28,728 nt of DNA from Bacteroidetes bacterium UBA3022 (lineage in GTDB: Bacteria; Bacteroidota; Bacteroidia; Chitinophagales; BACL12): contig DDYY01000027.1 in assembly GCA_002346225.1 (NCBI GenBank), positions 1,826 through 30,553 of the forward strand. Direction: 5' to 3'. The number at the start of each line of letters is the position of its first letter. Position 1 is the stretch's first letter. This document shows, piece by piece, positions 1-8,825 of this stretch. The notes under the pieces are model-generated. The model worked only from the letters and a program-made list of their open reading frames with translations, made no database searches and was not told where the DNA came from. Both the position numbers and the translations under genes were made by a program.

Positions 1-2940
1 ACGGGTAGCTTTAACACCGGTAGTGTTATTGCGTATCGCCAGTACATATTGGTCTGCTTCCGGAACCGGAGTCCAGGACAAGGTCGCTGAAGTGGCAGTT
101 AATGCGTCCAGTGTAACTTCTGCCGGAGCTTCGCAAATTTCCACAGCTGAACAACTCAGGTAGGCAATAATATTAGCCCTTAAGTTGGCAGCTTCTGTCG
201 CCGGAGAGTGGAAGTTATTGGTAGTCATACCACCAAATATCACTTTACCGTCGCCAAAGGCTTTTTCCGCAGCAACAATATTCGTTGTTGCGAATTCGTC
301 CCAGATGAGGTTAGTGAGTCCGTCACCATCGATTCTTGCGTGACCGAAGCTTCCACCGGTCCAGTTGGTTCCTACAGGAGTAAACGGACCTGCAAAGATA
401 GGATGACCCGGATCTGCAGCTTCTGCATTGTTGGTGAAGTAGGCATAAATTAGCTCTGTTCCACCAAAGCCAAAGCTCATACCATCACCTTCATTAGGTG
501 CGGCATTGAGGAACAGGTTACCACCGGAAGATACCCAGGCTTCAATGAGTGCAATATTATCTTCTAAGAAATCTTCCAGTTCCTGAGCATGCTGGTCAGA
601 ACCTTCCAGGAATACGAAGCAATTGCTGGCTCCGAATACGGAAGCAACATCTATTGTCTCGAAGTCACCCTGTGTCCAGTCATCGCCAAATACTGCGTTC
701 ATGGCATCAATGTTACTGGTTGAACCCCAGGGCTCACCAAATGGAACGTTGGAATTGATGTACCATGCACCGGTTCCTGTTACAGGTAGCAGATTAGATC
801 TGGTAACGCAAGTAGTGTCATTGGACACATCTTCATCAGTTGCCAGCTCTGTCCAAGCGCAAATAGCGTAGTCGCCGTCAGCACTCATGTCAATGGTAGC
901 TGCAAAGCTGAAAGAAGCTGTTGCGCCGGGTGCCAGCAGATCGGTAAATGTTTCTGTAACTACAGCACCACCATCTACCTGATAAGCGACATCAAACCCG
1001 CTTTGAGCGTCTGCTCCAAAGTTTTCTACAGTAACGGTAACCGTCTCTGCAGCTGTCAGGTCAGCGCCGGAAGAAGGAGATGTAACGGCAATTACGCCTA
1101 CATCGTTGGGGAATGGATCGCCCACGAAGAAGTTATCAAAGGCAATACCATCGGTAAATCCGATAAATCCTGCTGTTGCCATATGCATGCGGAATTGTAC
1201 CTGAGGTTCACCCGCCAGGAATGCGATGTCGTGCTGGGCTGTCACCCATCCGCCACCGGGACCTTCCCATGCTGGATTGTAAGTGCCTGATATAGGATCA
1301 AATCCGAAGGCAAAACAACCTCCGTCAGTATACCAGTTGTCGCCGGTACCAATGCCGCCAATAGGAATCCATGTGGCACCTGCGTCAGTAGAGTATTCCA
1401 GTCTGGCACCGTCCCAGAATTCACCGGTTTCCCACCAGATGTCAAACTTGACATAAGGGAGTGATAAGCTGGTCAGGTCGAAACATGGACTTTGTACCCA
1501 GGAGTTTTCTGCGATATCGTAGAAATCGAAAAGATTAGTTGCCCATGAATTCACAGAACCAGGAGTTCCCGGAGGAGGTCCGTCAATAAGTGCTCCACCA
1601 GGAGAACCTAATTCCCATGTGCTGTTGATTCCACCGGAGAACCATCCACCTGAACCACCTTCAAAGTCTTCGGTGTAGGGGAAGGTAGATATTACCGGAA
1701 TATTGCTGATGTTTCTGTCAGTAGTATCGTTTAACAGTTCGCCATCACCTGCCAGTGCAGTCCATGACTCTATTACATAGTCGCCTTCTGCAGACATGTC
1801 GGCAGGGGTTGCGAAAGTATGTGCTGCGAATGTGCCAGGTTCCAGTGGACCTGCAAATACTTCACTTACGATAGCACCACCATCCAGCCTGTAAGAGACA
1901 GGAATATCAGATTGTGCTTCAAAGCCAAAGTTGAAGATGTTGACAGTAACGGATTCTGAACCTAAGCCACAACCGGAAGCCGGAGCAAGAATACTGGTAA
2001 CGCCCACATCGGCTGCTTCATCACCAGCAATGAAAGTATCATCCAGTGCATCTGCGACAGCATCTTCGCTGAATACATAAGCAAATGCAAATGTGGTGCT
2101 GGTGCCGTTAGGTAAAACCGGAATCCAGAAAGACATTTGAATGGCTTCATCAGCAGTGTTGGTACCTTCCAGGTTGTAACCTGCAAGTCCATTATAAGAA
2201 TCTGATACCATACCCACTGTTGTTCCAAAGTTGCCATAAGAGGCGCTGGAGAACAGGTTGTTGGCAACCAGAGCCAGGTAACATCCGTAAGTTTCACCTA
2301 CTGCGGTAACTATAGCTGCGGGATCGCCTAAAGAAGGGTTCGATTCAACAGTATTAATAGTAGTAAATGAACCACTGGCCAGCTGCTCGTTATCCGGGTC
2401 GATGTTTCTTCTGTAGTATACATCTGAGAAATCATCACCGGAGTCATTGGTCAGTGTTACGTAGGTAACAAAATACAGGTTGTCAGCATACAATACGGAA
2501 CGCTGGGTTACCGTAACACCGGCTACACTTCCCTCCCAAATCACTTCTACAGAATCTCCTTCTGCACTGTAGGAAATGATTTCGCCGGAAATATCGCTGG
2601 TAAAACAACCCTGGTCGGTGTTATAATAGCTGATACCATTAATTTCAATACCCCATCCTTCTACAGGACTTCCGGGTACGGCATAATCACCGCAATAAGC
2701 AGGATCACCTACATCCCAGCCGTCCATATCGGAGTCGGCAACAAAATTTAATCCGCTAAGGCCTGTAACAACGTAGCCGGCAGGCGGAGCTCCGTTGGAT
2801 GCAAACGCACCACAGGTGTTAACGCCAACTTCTGCAAAGTTTCCCTGCAGGAATGCATTCGACCCGACAATCTGGGCTTGCATTGCTGTAGAGAATACCA
2901 ACAGAAATGACAAAATCTGCCAATTTAAGTTTCTCTTCAT
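1..2940 (-). CDS. Large multidomain secreted protein, 5' part (runs off left edge)
   Basis: The frame is open for 980 codons from an ATG at 2938-2940 to the window edge, so the C-terminus is missing. Residues 1-22 are a signal peptide (MKRNLNWQ, hydrophobic core, cleavage after MQAQ-like end). After an N-terminal beta-rich region, residues about 311-403 and 613-708 form two related CARDB-like modules, both starting DVG(V) and both containing a 'DMSA(E/D)GDY' stretch. Between them, about 418-610, is a MAM/jelly-roll-like domain opening FPYTEDFEGG. Residues about 717-932 resemble ThuA/glutamine-amidotransferase-like folds ('WVSSGGNLFLNAAP'), and a fibronectin III domain starts near 935 (CEAPAEVTLD, ATLSWTPVPEA). 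This architecture is typical of Bacteroidota cell-surface or exported proteins sorted by type IX secretion; a C-terminal sorting domain would lie outside the window. Domain names are from recognition by eye; function is unknown. Confidence 0.88.
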   Translation of the reverse strand, partial: MKRNLNWQILSFLLVFSTAMQAQIVGSNAFLQGNFAEVGVNTCGAFASNGAPPAGYVVTGLSGLNFVADSDMDGWDVGDPAYCGDYAVPGSPVEGWGIEINGISYYNTDQGCFTSDISGEIISYSAEGDSVEVIWEGSVAGVTVTQRSVLYADNLYFVTYVTLTNDSGDDFSDVYYRRNIDPDNEQLASGSFTTINTVESNPSLGDPAAIVTAVGETYGCYLALVANNLFSSASYGNFGTTVGMVSDSYNGLAGYNLEGTNTADEAIQMSFWIPVLPNGTSTTFAFAYVFSEDAVADALDDTFIAGDEAADVGVTSILAPASGCGLGSESVTVNIFNFGFEAQSDIPVSYRLDGGAIVSEVFAGPLEPGTFAAHTFATPADMSAEGDYVIESWTALAGDGELLNDTTDRNISNIPVISTFPYTEDFEGGSGGWFSGGINSTWELGSPGGALIDGPPPGTPGSVNSWATNLFDFYDIAENSWVQSPCFDLTSLSLPYVKFDIWWETGEFWDGARLEYSTDAGATWIPIGGIGTGDNWYTDGGCFAFGFDPISGTYNPAWEGPGGGWVTAQHDIAFLAGEPQVQFRMHMATAGFIGFTDGIAFDNFFVGDPFPNDVGVIAVTSPSSGADLTAAETVTVTVENFGADAQSGFDVAYQVDGGAVVTETFTDLLAPGATASFSFAATIDMSADGDYAICAWTELATDEDVSNDTTCVTRSNLLPVTGTGAWYINSNVPFGEPWGSTSNIDAMNAVFGDDWTQGDFETIDVASVFGASNCFVFLEGSDQHAQELEDFLEDNIALIEAWVSSGGNLFLNAAPNEGDGMSFGFGGTELIYAYFTNNAEAADPGHPIFAGPFTPVGTNWTGGSFGHARIDGDGLTNLIWDEFATTNIVAAEKAFGDGKVIFGGMTTNNFHSPATEAANLRANIIAYLSCSAVEICEAPAEVTLDALTATSATLSWTPVPEADQYVLAIRNNTTGVKATR

Positions 2941-3242
2941 TTCAAACTAATTAAGTTAATAGGTTAAAGAATAGCCGTAAAAACCAACATCCTTCAATGG
3001 AGCTTCCCGCAGACAGGTTCATTATCCGGAAAAGCAGGAAATTATTGGATTTTAAAACAAATAGCCCTTAAAAATACAAAAATGCTAATCAATAGTCCGC
3101 ATGTAGCTCATTTATTTTAAATTATTTAATATTGACTGTAGCGGTCTGTGGTGATAATCCGGAACGAGACTTGCGATTTCCAATTGGCCAATGTTGGGCA
3201 TACTTACCTGAATTCCATATCGAATTGATATTTTTGGAGTTC
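2941..3242. other. 302-base divergent intergenic region
   Basis: This AT-rich stretch separates the divergent starts of the large secreted protein (-) and the sigma-54 activator (+). It can be read as an upstream extension of the activator frame from a TTG at 3132, but that extension has no recognisable domain and the canonical receiver start lies at 3243. It contains a palindromic patch, CCAATTGGCCAA, at 3180-3191, which overlaps a weak sigma-54-like GG-N10-GC pattern, and an exact TATTTTTG at 3229-3236. I see no RNA gene or terminator in it. Confidence 0.6.
3229..3236 (+). promoter_or_regulatory. Candidate -7 element TATTTTTG before the sigma-54 activator
   Basis: An exact match to the Bacteroidota -7 consensus TAnnTTTG ends 6 bases before the ATG at 3243. 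The same bases overlap a GGAG (3236-3239) that could serve as a ribosome binding site. No TTG sits at the usual distance upstream, so use as a promoter is uncertain; if used, the transcript would be nearly leaderless. Confidence 0.3.
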
Positions 3243-4625
3243 ATGAAGAAACACGCCATTTTGGTCGTTGATGACGATCCAACCTTTTGTCTAATGCTTC
3301 AAAAATTTCTGGAGAAGAAAGGATTGAATAGTAAAGGAGTCTTTTCTGCGGAGGAAGCATTGCTTACTTTACAAAAGGAGCAATTTGATGCCGTCATCAG
3401 TGATTTCAGGTTGCCGGGTAAGGATGGACTGGAGCTGTTGCAGGAGCTGCGCGAGCGTGCCCTGCATCTGCCGGTTATCATTATGACTTCCTACGCTGAC
3501 ATTCGCATTGCGGTAAAAGCTATGAAATGGGGAGCAGCAGATTATGTTACCAAACCGGTAAATCCGGATGAGATATTACTCTCCCTGAATCAGGCGATTG
3601 AGCGGAATGGTACATCAGAGGCGCCGGTTCCCAGAACAGGAGAACCATCTAAGAAGCCTGCCACACCAGTTATAAAGTTTGTGGAAGGTGATGGCCAGGT
3701 AGCACAAAAATTACAGGAACATATTCAGCTGGTAGCACCCACCAATATTTCTGTTTTAATTCAGGGGGAGAGTGGTTCAGGAAAGGAATACGTTGCCAAA
3801 AAGATTCACGACAATAGCAAAAGAGCATCGCAGCCATTTGTTTCCATAGATTGCGGTTCCCTCAGCAAGGAGCTCGCTGCCAGCGAATTATTCGGTCATC
3901 TGAAAGGCTCATTTACGGGGGCCATTCAGGATAAGACAGGGCAGTTTGAAGCTGCTAACGGTGGAACCTTGTTTCTGGATGAAATTGGAAACCTTTCCTA
4001 CGATGTGCAGATACAAATGCTGCGCGCCCTGCAGGAACGCAGGGTACGGAAGATTGGCAGCAACAATGATGCAGAAGTGGATGTGCGCATCATCGCCGCT
4101 ACGAACGAGGACCTCTCTACAGCCGTGCGCAAAGGAGAGTTCAGAGAAGACCTGTACCACAGGCTCAATGAATTCAGCATCAAGGTCGCTCCATTGAGGG
4201 AACGCCGCGAAGACCTGGAATCTTTTTGCACTTATTTTCTTTCACTCGCGAATGAAGAGCTCGATCGATCTATTGTCGGTTTCGACAAAGAAGTTATGGA
4301 TGTTTTTCGCAAGTATTCATGGCCGGGAAATCTCAGGGAGCTGCGCAATATCATCAGAAGAGCTGCACTGCTTTCTCCAGGCAACAGCATACGCTTGGAA
4401 GCGCTGCCCGAGGAAATTATTCAGGAACCTATGTTTCCTTCGGTAAGTGATGGGCAGGATGCGGCCTTACCCACCGATTTGAAAAGTATGGCAGAGCGAA
4501 CAGAGAAAGAAATGATTCTGCAAACCTTGCAAAAGGCCAACTACAACAAGAGCAAAGCTGCCAAGATGTTGGGAATTGATAGGAAAACGCTTTACAACAA
4601 GATGAAGCAGTTGGGTGTCGAATAG
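3243..4625 (+). CDS. Sigma-54-dependent response regulator (NtrC/AtoC type)
   Basis: The 460-residue protein has the standard REC-AAA+-HTH order of bacterial enhancer-binding proteins. The receiver covers about 4-120, with acidic pocket D10-D12, phosphoacceptor D54 (ISDFRLPGKDG), T82 and K104. The AAA+ domain has Walker A GESGSGKE at 175-182, the sigma-54-contacting loop as GSFTGA at 222-227 (a serine variant of GAFTGA), Walker B GGTLFLDEIG, and a C-terminal Fis-type helix-turn-helix ending NKSKAAKMLGIDRKTLYNKM. I chose the ATG at 3243 because MKKHAILVVDDDP starts exactly at the receiver; the frame is open up to a TTG at 3132 but those 37 residues look non-coding. Its stop is 17 bases from the end of the convergent hybrid kinase, its probable phosphodonor. 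It should activate RpoN promoters when phosphorylated; targets are not visible. Confidence 0.93.
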   Translation: MKKHAILVVDDDPTFCLMLQKFLEKKGLNSKGVFSAEEALLTLQKEQFDAVISDFRLPGKDGLELLQELRERALHLPVIIMTSYADIRIAVKAMKWGAADYVTKPVNPDEILLSLNQAIERNGTSEAPVPRTGEPSKKPATPVIKFVEGDGQVAQKLQEHIQLVAPTNISVLIQGESGSGKEYVAKKIHDNSKRASQPFVSIDCGSLSKELAASELFGHLKGSFTGAIQDKTGQFEAANGGTLFLDEIGNLSYDVQIQMLRALQERRVRKIGSNNDAEVDVRIIAATNEDLSTAVRKGEFREDLYHRLNEFSIKVAPLRERREDLESFCTYFLSLANEELDRSIVGFDKEVMDVFRKYSWPGNLRELRNIIRRAALLSPGNSIRLEALPEEIIQEPMFPSVSDGQDAALPTDLKSMAERTEKEMILQTLQKANYNKSKAAKMLGIDRKTLYNKMKQLGVE

Positions 4626-4642
4626 TGAAACGGCTAATTTTC

Positions 4643-7204
4643 CTAAGCCTGCAAAGTCTTTAGCTCTTCTTTCAACGCAGTATGCACCTGCCGGGTGGTG
4701 GTGATTACGGCATCAACAGCTGCATTTATTTTATCCTCCTCCCAATCGGCGGCTTTCTCCAGGTATTTTAAATGACCGGTTAAGGTATGTATATGAAAGT
4801 GCTGGTAGGAGGGAAGGAGTTTATGCGCTATATTATTTAGTACTTCTAGGGATTTCTGCTGTTTTGCCAGTTCCAGCTCCTGCATCATATCGGTGGATGT
4901 GGCTACGAATGTCATAATGATCTCCTGCTCTGTTTCAATATCTCCTGCAGCAAATATTTTTATTTCGTCAAGCGCATAGAGCTGCTCGTCGGTGTAGTTC
5001 GTATCCGGGAAAGAAGTATCCTCTTCAGGCATCCAGTCCTGAGATAAGTCGATATCTTCAGCGGCCCTCCGTACCATTTGCAAAAGTGCTTGCTCTTTGT
5101 AGGGCTTATGCAGAACTGCATCAAATGTATGTTCTTTTTCCAAAAGGGTGGCCACCGGCGTTATGACATCGGCAGTAGAAGCAATGATGTAAGCTAGGCT
5201 ATCTTTTATCCGAATAGACTGCGCCACTTCCCAGCCGTCTTTACCCGGCATATGTAAATCAATAATATAACAATCAAAGAGTTTTTCATCTAAAATGGCA
5301 TCGATGTCGTCGGGGTGTTGACAGGTAACAACTTCAGCGCCGGATTTTTCCAGGATTAATCGGGCCAGCTGAAGATTAAAGGGCTCATCATCGGCTACCA
5401 GTATACGCATTCCCTTTAAGCGAATCGGAGTATTGGCAGAAGCATCGGACATGGCTGCAACTTCCTTATCGGTTACTTTGTAGCGCAACTCTACCGTAAA
5501 GACCGATCCTTCGCCGGAAGTGCTGGTTACAGAGATTTGTCCCTGATGCTGTTCAATGATTTTTTTGGTGATAGCAAGTCCCAGTCCACTGCCGCCGTAT
5601 TGCCTCGATGTATCGTTGTCCAGTTGTTTAAAATCTTCAAAAATATACTCCAGCTTATCTTCAGGTATGCCGATACCGGTGTCTGCAATGCGGAAGATAA
5701 AATCAATATATTTATTTTTAATGGAAGAAGTTGCCGATACTTCAACCTGTCCTTCGTGAGTAAACTTGATGGCGTTGCCAATAAGGTTGATCAATACCTG
5801 CTTCAATCGCAGCGGATCACCTTCTACCGGGCTAGTGCAACCGTGGTCGGATGTTATATGAAATCCAATCCCCTGTTCACGGGCTCTCTGGTTCATCAGG
5901 CTTTTCAATTCCTCCAAAATTTGGGTAACAGTAAAGGGAAGGCACTGAAGCTGGACCTTGCCCAGTTCGAGTTTCGAATAATCTAAAATATCATTTACAA
6001 TTTCCAGCAAGTGATCGGATGCGGTAGTTATCCGTCCTATATGAGCCGCAGTTTCGGGGTCTGCGGTATGGGCACTCTGCTCTGCAAACCCAATGATAGC
6101 ATTAAGGGGCGTTCTTATCTCATGGCTCATGCTGGCCAGAAAACGTTGTCGCGATAGTGCCAGATGCTCTGCATATTCTTTCGCCTCTTCCAGGTCTCTT
6201 CGATAGCGTGCGCTTCTTTTTAAATCGTTCATGAGCGCTATCAGCAGGAGCACACCTGTCAGCAAGGCAGCAACCGCAATGAGAAAGATATTCCTACCAG
6301 TGTTTCGCGCAGTCTCTTGCGCAGCTGCCGTTAGTTCTGCGTGCAGGACATCACTGTTTTTTTCCAGTCCGGTCATGATATCATTGACCGTTGACATGAT
6401 GAGCCTGTCGCTGGCAAGGATTTCCAGTTCCCTTTTATTGAGCCGGGCATTGAACTGCTGTTCTTCCTTATTGATGTCTCGCAAAATCTGCCTAACCTGA
6501 TCTACATTGATATCCGTTTCGTAACTTATGATATAATTACTCGTGCCATTGCCGGAGGACGAAGAATCGCTATCCAGCTTCACGTTATAAATAGGAGCAA
6601 TCTGCTTATTGTCAGACTTCTTTCTTCTGAATAAACCTTTCAGTTTGTTTTTTTCCTCTTCACCGTTATTATCCGCCACCGTCGGTGATTTGAGCAATGC
6701 CAGGTCATCGGCGGTGTCGCTGGTATCATCCGGCGAGGTAGCATTCTGGTTGTTTTGAGAAGAAAGCTCTTCCTGAATCTGAAGGAGTGTTTTGTTGGCT
6801 AAGGTGGAATTGTTTTTTTCGTGCTTAAGGTCTACCAGATCGTACATCAGGTCGGCGCGATTGGCCAATAAAGACTCGAGATTGTCCAGTGTCTTTTGCT
6901 GTATCGCTGATCCCTGCATTTGCGAAAGTCTCGTGAGGTTGAGTCCGATTCTGTCCATTCCCTCCAGGTAATCGTCCAGAAACTCCAGTGAACCGCTCAT
7001 CATGTAAGAGCGCATACTGTTTTCGGTCTTGACCAGATCAGTTTGGATGTCGTTCACAAGCCGGTAGGACATATCTGGATCGCCCAGAACCTCCAGTGAC
7101 CGACCCATAGAGTCAAAACTGCTGTATACAAAATAGAAACCAGCACCTGCCAGCACAAATCCGGTGATAAACCAGGCTATTATCTTTATTCTGATGGTTC
7201 CCAT
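4643..7204 (-). CDS. Hybrid sensor histidine kinase with HisKA, HATPase, REC and Hpt domains
   Basis: The 853-residue protein has an N-terminal membrane helix (about 8-28), an extracytoplasmic sensor region (about 30-303), a second helix (306-328), HisKA with H361 (SMSHEIRTPLNAI), an HATPase with N-box around N476 and G-boxes DTGIGIP (508-514) and GGSGLGL (537-543), a receiver (599-720) with D605/D606 and phosphoacceptor D649 (IIDLHMPGKDG), and a C-terminal Hpt with H794 (NIAHKLLPS). All residues for a His-Asp-His relay are present, so the final acceptor is expected to be a separate regulator; the convergent sigma-54 activator is the obvious candidate. The sensor region resembles four-helix CHASE3-like domains, but residues about 150-222 are a polar, low-complexity insertion containing a basic LFRRKK patch. 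The ligand is unknown. The gene is divergent from the DoxX-like gene. Confidence 0.93.
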   Translation of the reverse strand: MGTIRIKIIAWFITGFVLAGAGFYFVYSSFDSMGRSLEVLGDPDMSYRLVNDIQTDLVKTENSMRSYMMSGSLEFLDDYLEGMDRIGLNLTRLSQMQGSAIQQKTLDNLESLLANRADLMYDLVDLKHEKNNSTLANKTLLQIQEELSSQNNQNATSPDDTSDTADDLALLKSPTVADNNGEEEKNKLKGLFRRKKSDNKQIAPIYNVKLDSDSSSSGNGTSNYIISYETDINVDQVRQILRDINKEEQQFNARLNKRELEILASDRLIMSTVNDIMTGLEKNSDVLHAELTAAAQETARNTGRNIFLIAVAALLTGVLLLIALMNDLKRSARYRRDLEEAKEYAEHLALSRQRFLASMSHEIRTPLNAIIGFAEQSAHTADPETAAHIGRITTASDHLLEIVNDILDYSKLELGKVQLQCLPFTVTQILEELKSLMNQRAREQGIGFHITSDHGCTSPVEGDPLRLKQVLINLIGNAIKFTHEGQVEVSATSSIKNKYIDFIFRIADTGIGIPEDKLEYIFEDFKQLDNDTSRQYGGSGLGLAITKKIIEQHQGQISVTSTSGEGSVFTVELRYKVTDKEVAAMSDASANTPIRLKGMRILVADDEPFNLQLARLILEKSGAEVVTCQHPDDIDAILDEKLFDCYIIDLHMPGKDGWEVAQSIRIKDSLAYIIASTADVITPVATLLEKEHTFDAVLHKPYKEQALLQMVRRAAEDIDLSQDWMPEEDTSFPDTNYTDEQLYALDEIKIFAAGDIETEQEIIMTFVATSTDMMQELELAKQQKSLEVLNNIAHKLLPSYQHFHIHTLTGHLKYLEKAADWEEDKINAAVDAVITTTRQVHTALKEELKTLQA

Positions 7205-7349
7205 AAGTTGAACAACGATGAACGCTGCTTATCGGTATTCCTTATTCCGTTTTCAAAAACTCCGTTAACAAATAATTTACAAATGTTAGCTGTACGCAGC
7301 AAAGTATCCATAAAAATACTCCCTATTTTCGCAGGAAGTCAAACCACTA

Positions 7350-8780
7350 TTGCAGAAACTGAAGAAATATGGTGCGAAATGGAAGCATTTTGCCGGGTTG
7401 ACAGTACTCCTGATCTTGAGTGCGAAGCCAGTATCTGCCCACGTTAAGTGGTTTACTGATGGCAGTTACGCCGACCGACCTCTTACCATCCCTGAAGTTG
7501 TTTCTCCCATTTTCCTCTGGTTACTGGCCCTTTGCCTGGTAGTCATTGCTTTCGGCGTGTGGCTGGATCAACGCATTGCCAAGAGTTCCTGGTACATGCA
7601 GCTGGATGAGTGGCTGGACAAGCGCAAAGGGTCTGCTGTCCTGGTCATGCGTGTCGCGGCAGCTATGTTGCTGATTCTTTCATGGCAGGGCGGTGCCATT
7701 TTAGCGCCTACGGTAATAGTGCCTTCCCAATATGAATGGGTTGGCTGGTTTCAGTTCGGGCTTGCCTTTCTATTGCTTTTCGATAAGACTGTTCCCATTG
7801 CGGGATTGGGAATCATTGCGCTCTGGGTGATTGGCGCCATTATTTTCCATCCATTCCATATGCTGGATTACTTCCTGTTTATCGGGGTGGGTTTTTATCT
7901 GGCTACTGCCAACGGAAAGGACTCCAGGAGGCTGATAGGGCTGACGGTACTCTACCTTACCGTCGGGTTCTCGCTTTGCTGGGTAGCGCTGGAAAAGCTG
8001 ATTTACAAAGACTGGTCGCTTTTTTTAGTGGAAGAGCACCCGCAGCTGGCAATGGGCCTGAACTACGATTTCTTTATCACATCTGCCGCTTTTGTAGAGT
8101 TTAGTCTGGGTTTTCTCCTGCTGGTGTGTCTGTTGCAAAGACCACTTGCAGTGCTCATAACAGCAGTCTTTTTTCTCACAACCCTTGTTTTTGGAAGGGT
8201 AGAGGTGATAGGGCATACCCTGATACACGGAGCCCTGATTATTTTCCTGCTCGAAGGACCGGGGTACGTGTACAATCTGCTGCACAAGCATTTCAGCAAT
8301 ATGCTGCACCGCATCTTATTTACTACGGTGAACTTTGTAATCCTGCTGGGGGTGCTGTTGTTCGCTTATTACTCACTGGCGGAGAACAAATACGAACGCA
8401 AGCAGAACTTTCTATCCACCAAGCCTATGCATATGCACGGGCAAATTGAGCTGGCTGGTTATCCGCAATCAGAACTGCCTGATGTGCGGTTGGAGGTGGA
8501 GGAAGATCCCATGGGTGGATATAACCTGCGCATTACTACTACCAATTTCACTTTTACTCCCGAATACGTCAATACCGAGAACAGAATGTACAACGGCCAT
8601 GCGCATTTGCACATCAATGGAGAAAAAGTGGGACGCATCTATGGCGAATGGTACTACCTCTCTGCATTGCCGCCGGGAACCTATGAATTGACTGTTACCC
8701 TCAATAGCAATAATCATGACGACTATGTCATCCGGGGCAATCCTATTGAAGACAGTAAAATATTAGTGGTAAAAGATTAG
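7350..8780 (+). CDS. DoxX-like polytopic membrane protein with His-rich C-terminal domain
   Basis: The 476-residue protein begins at a TTG; no ATG or GTG is available upstream before an in-frame TAA at 7311, and the first ATG lies far inside. Residues 1-30 look like a signal peptide followed by AHVKWF, a motif I recall from DoxX-family membrane proteins. Several membrane helices follow to about residue 345. The last about 130 residues are hydrophilic and probably extracytoplasmic, with MHMHG at 360-364 and NGHAHLHINGEK at 415-426, a histidine cluster suggesting metal (for example copper) binding. Biochemical role is not known; metal handling is inference from the histidines. It is followed 45 bases later by the Fe-S protein gene in the same direction, so co-transcription is possible although a -7-like element lies between them. 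Confidence 0.8.
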   Translation: MQKLKKYGAKWKHFAGLTVLLILSAKPVSAHVKWFTDGSYADRPLTIPEVVSPIFLWLLALCLVVIAFGVWLDQRIAKSSWYMQLDEWLDKRKGSAVLVMRVAAAMLLILSWQGGAILAPTVIVPSQYEWVGWFQFGLAFLLLFDKTVPIAGLGIIALWVIGAIIFHPFHMLDYFLFIGVGFYLATANGKDSRRLIGLTVLYLTVGFSLCWVALEKLIYKDWSLFLVEEHPQLAMGLNYDFFITSAAFVEFSLGFLLLVCLLQRPLAVLITAVFFLTTLVFGRVEVIGHTLIHGALIIFLLEGPGYVYNLLHKHFSNMLHRILFTTVNFVILLGVLLFAYYSLAENKYERKQNFLSTKPMHMHGQIELAGYPQSELPDVRLEVEEDPMGGYNLRITTTNFTFTPEYVNTENRMYNGHAHLHINGEKVGRIYGEWYYLSALPPGTYELTVTLNSNNHDDYVIRGNPIEDSKILVVKD

Positions 8781-8808
8781 CCCTCCGCTGCAATTGGCTT
8801 TCGATTGT

Positions 8809-8816
8809 TACTTTTG
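8809..8816 (+). promoter_or_regulatory. Candidate -7 element TACTTTTG before the Fe-S protein operon
   Basis: An exact TAnnTTTG match ends 9 bases before the ATG at 8826, in the 45-base gap after the DoxX-like gene. A TTG at 8794-8796 is present but closer than the usual spacing. If active it would start the six-gene operon with a leader of only a few bases. Confidence 0.4.
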
Positions 8817-8825
8817 CTCACTAAT

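Noticed and set aside
208..1290. Several forward open frames of 69-95 codons
   Set aside because: They lie antisense to the continuous reading frame of the large exported protein and have no domain-like sequence.
2962..2975. Second GG-N10-GC pattern resembling sigma-54
   Set aside because: Only the two dinucleotides match; expected by chance in a stretch this long.
3132..3242. Upstream extension of the sigma-54 activator from a TTG
   Set aside because: The receiver domain starts at 3243 with MKKHAILVVDDDP; the extra 37 residues have no family counterpart.
4626..4648. Possible hairpin between the convergent activator and kinase stops (GGCT/AGCC)
   Set aside because: Only four base pairs and no clear T-run on either side.
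5537..5986. 149-codon forward frame
   Set aside because: Antisense to the HATPase region of the hybrid kinase, whose motifs are intact on the other strand.
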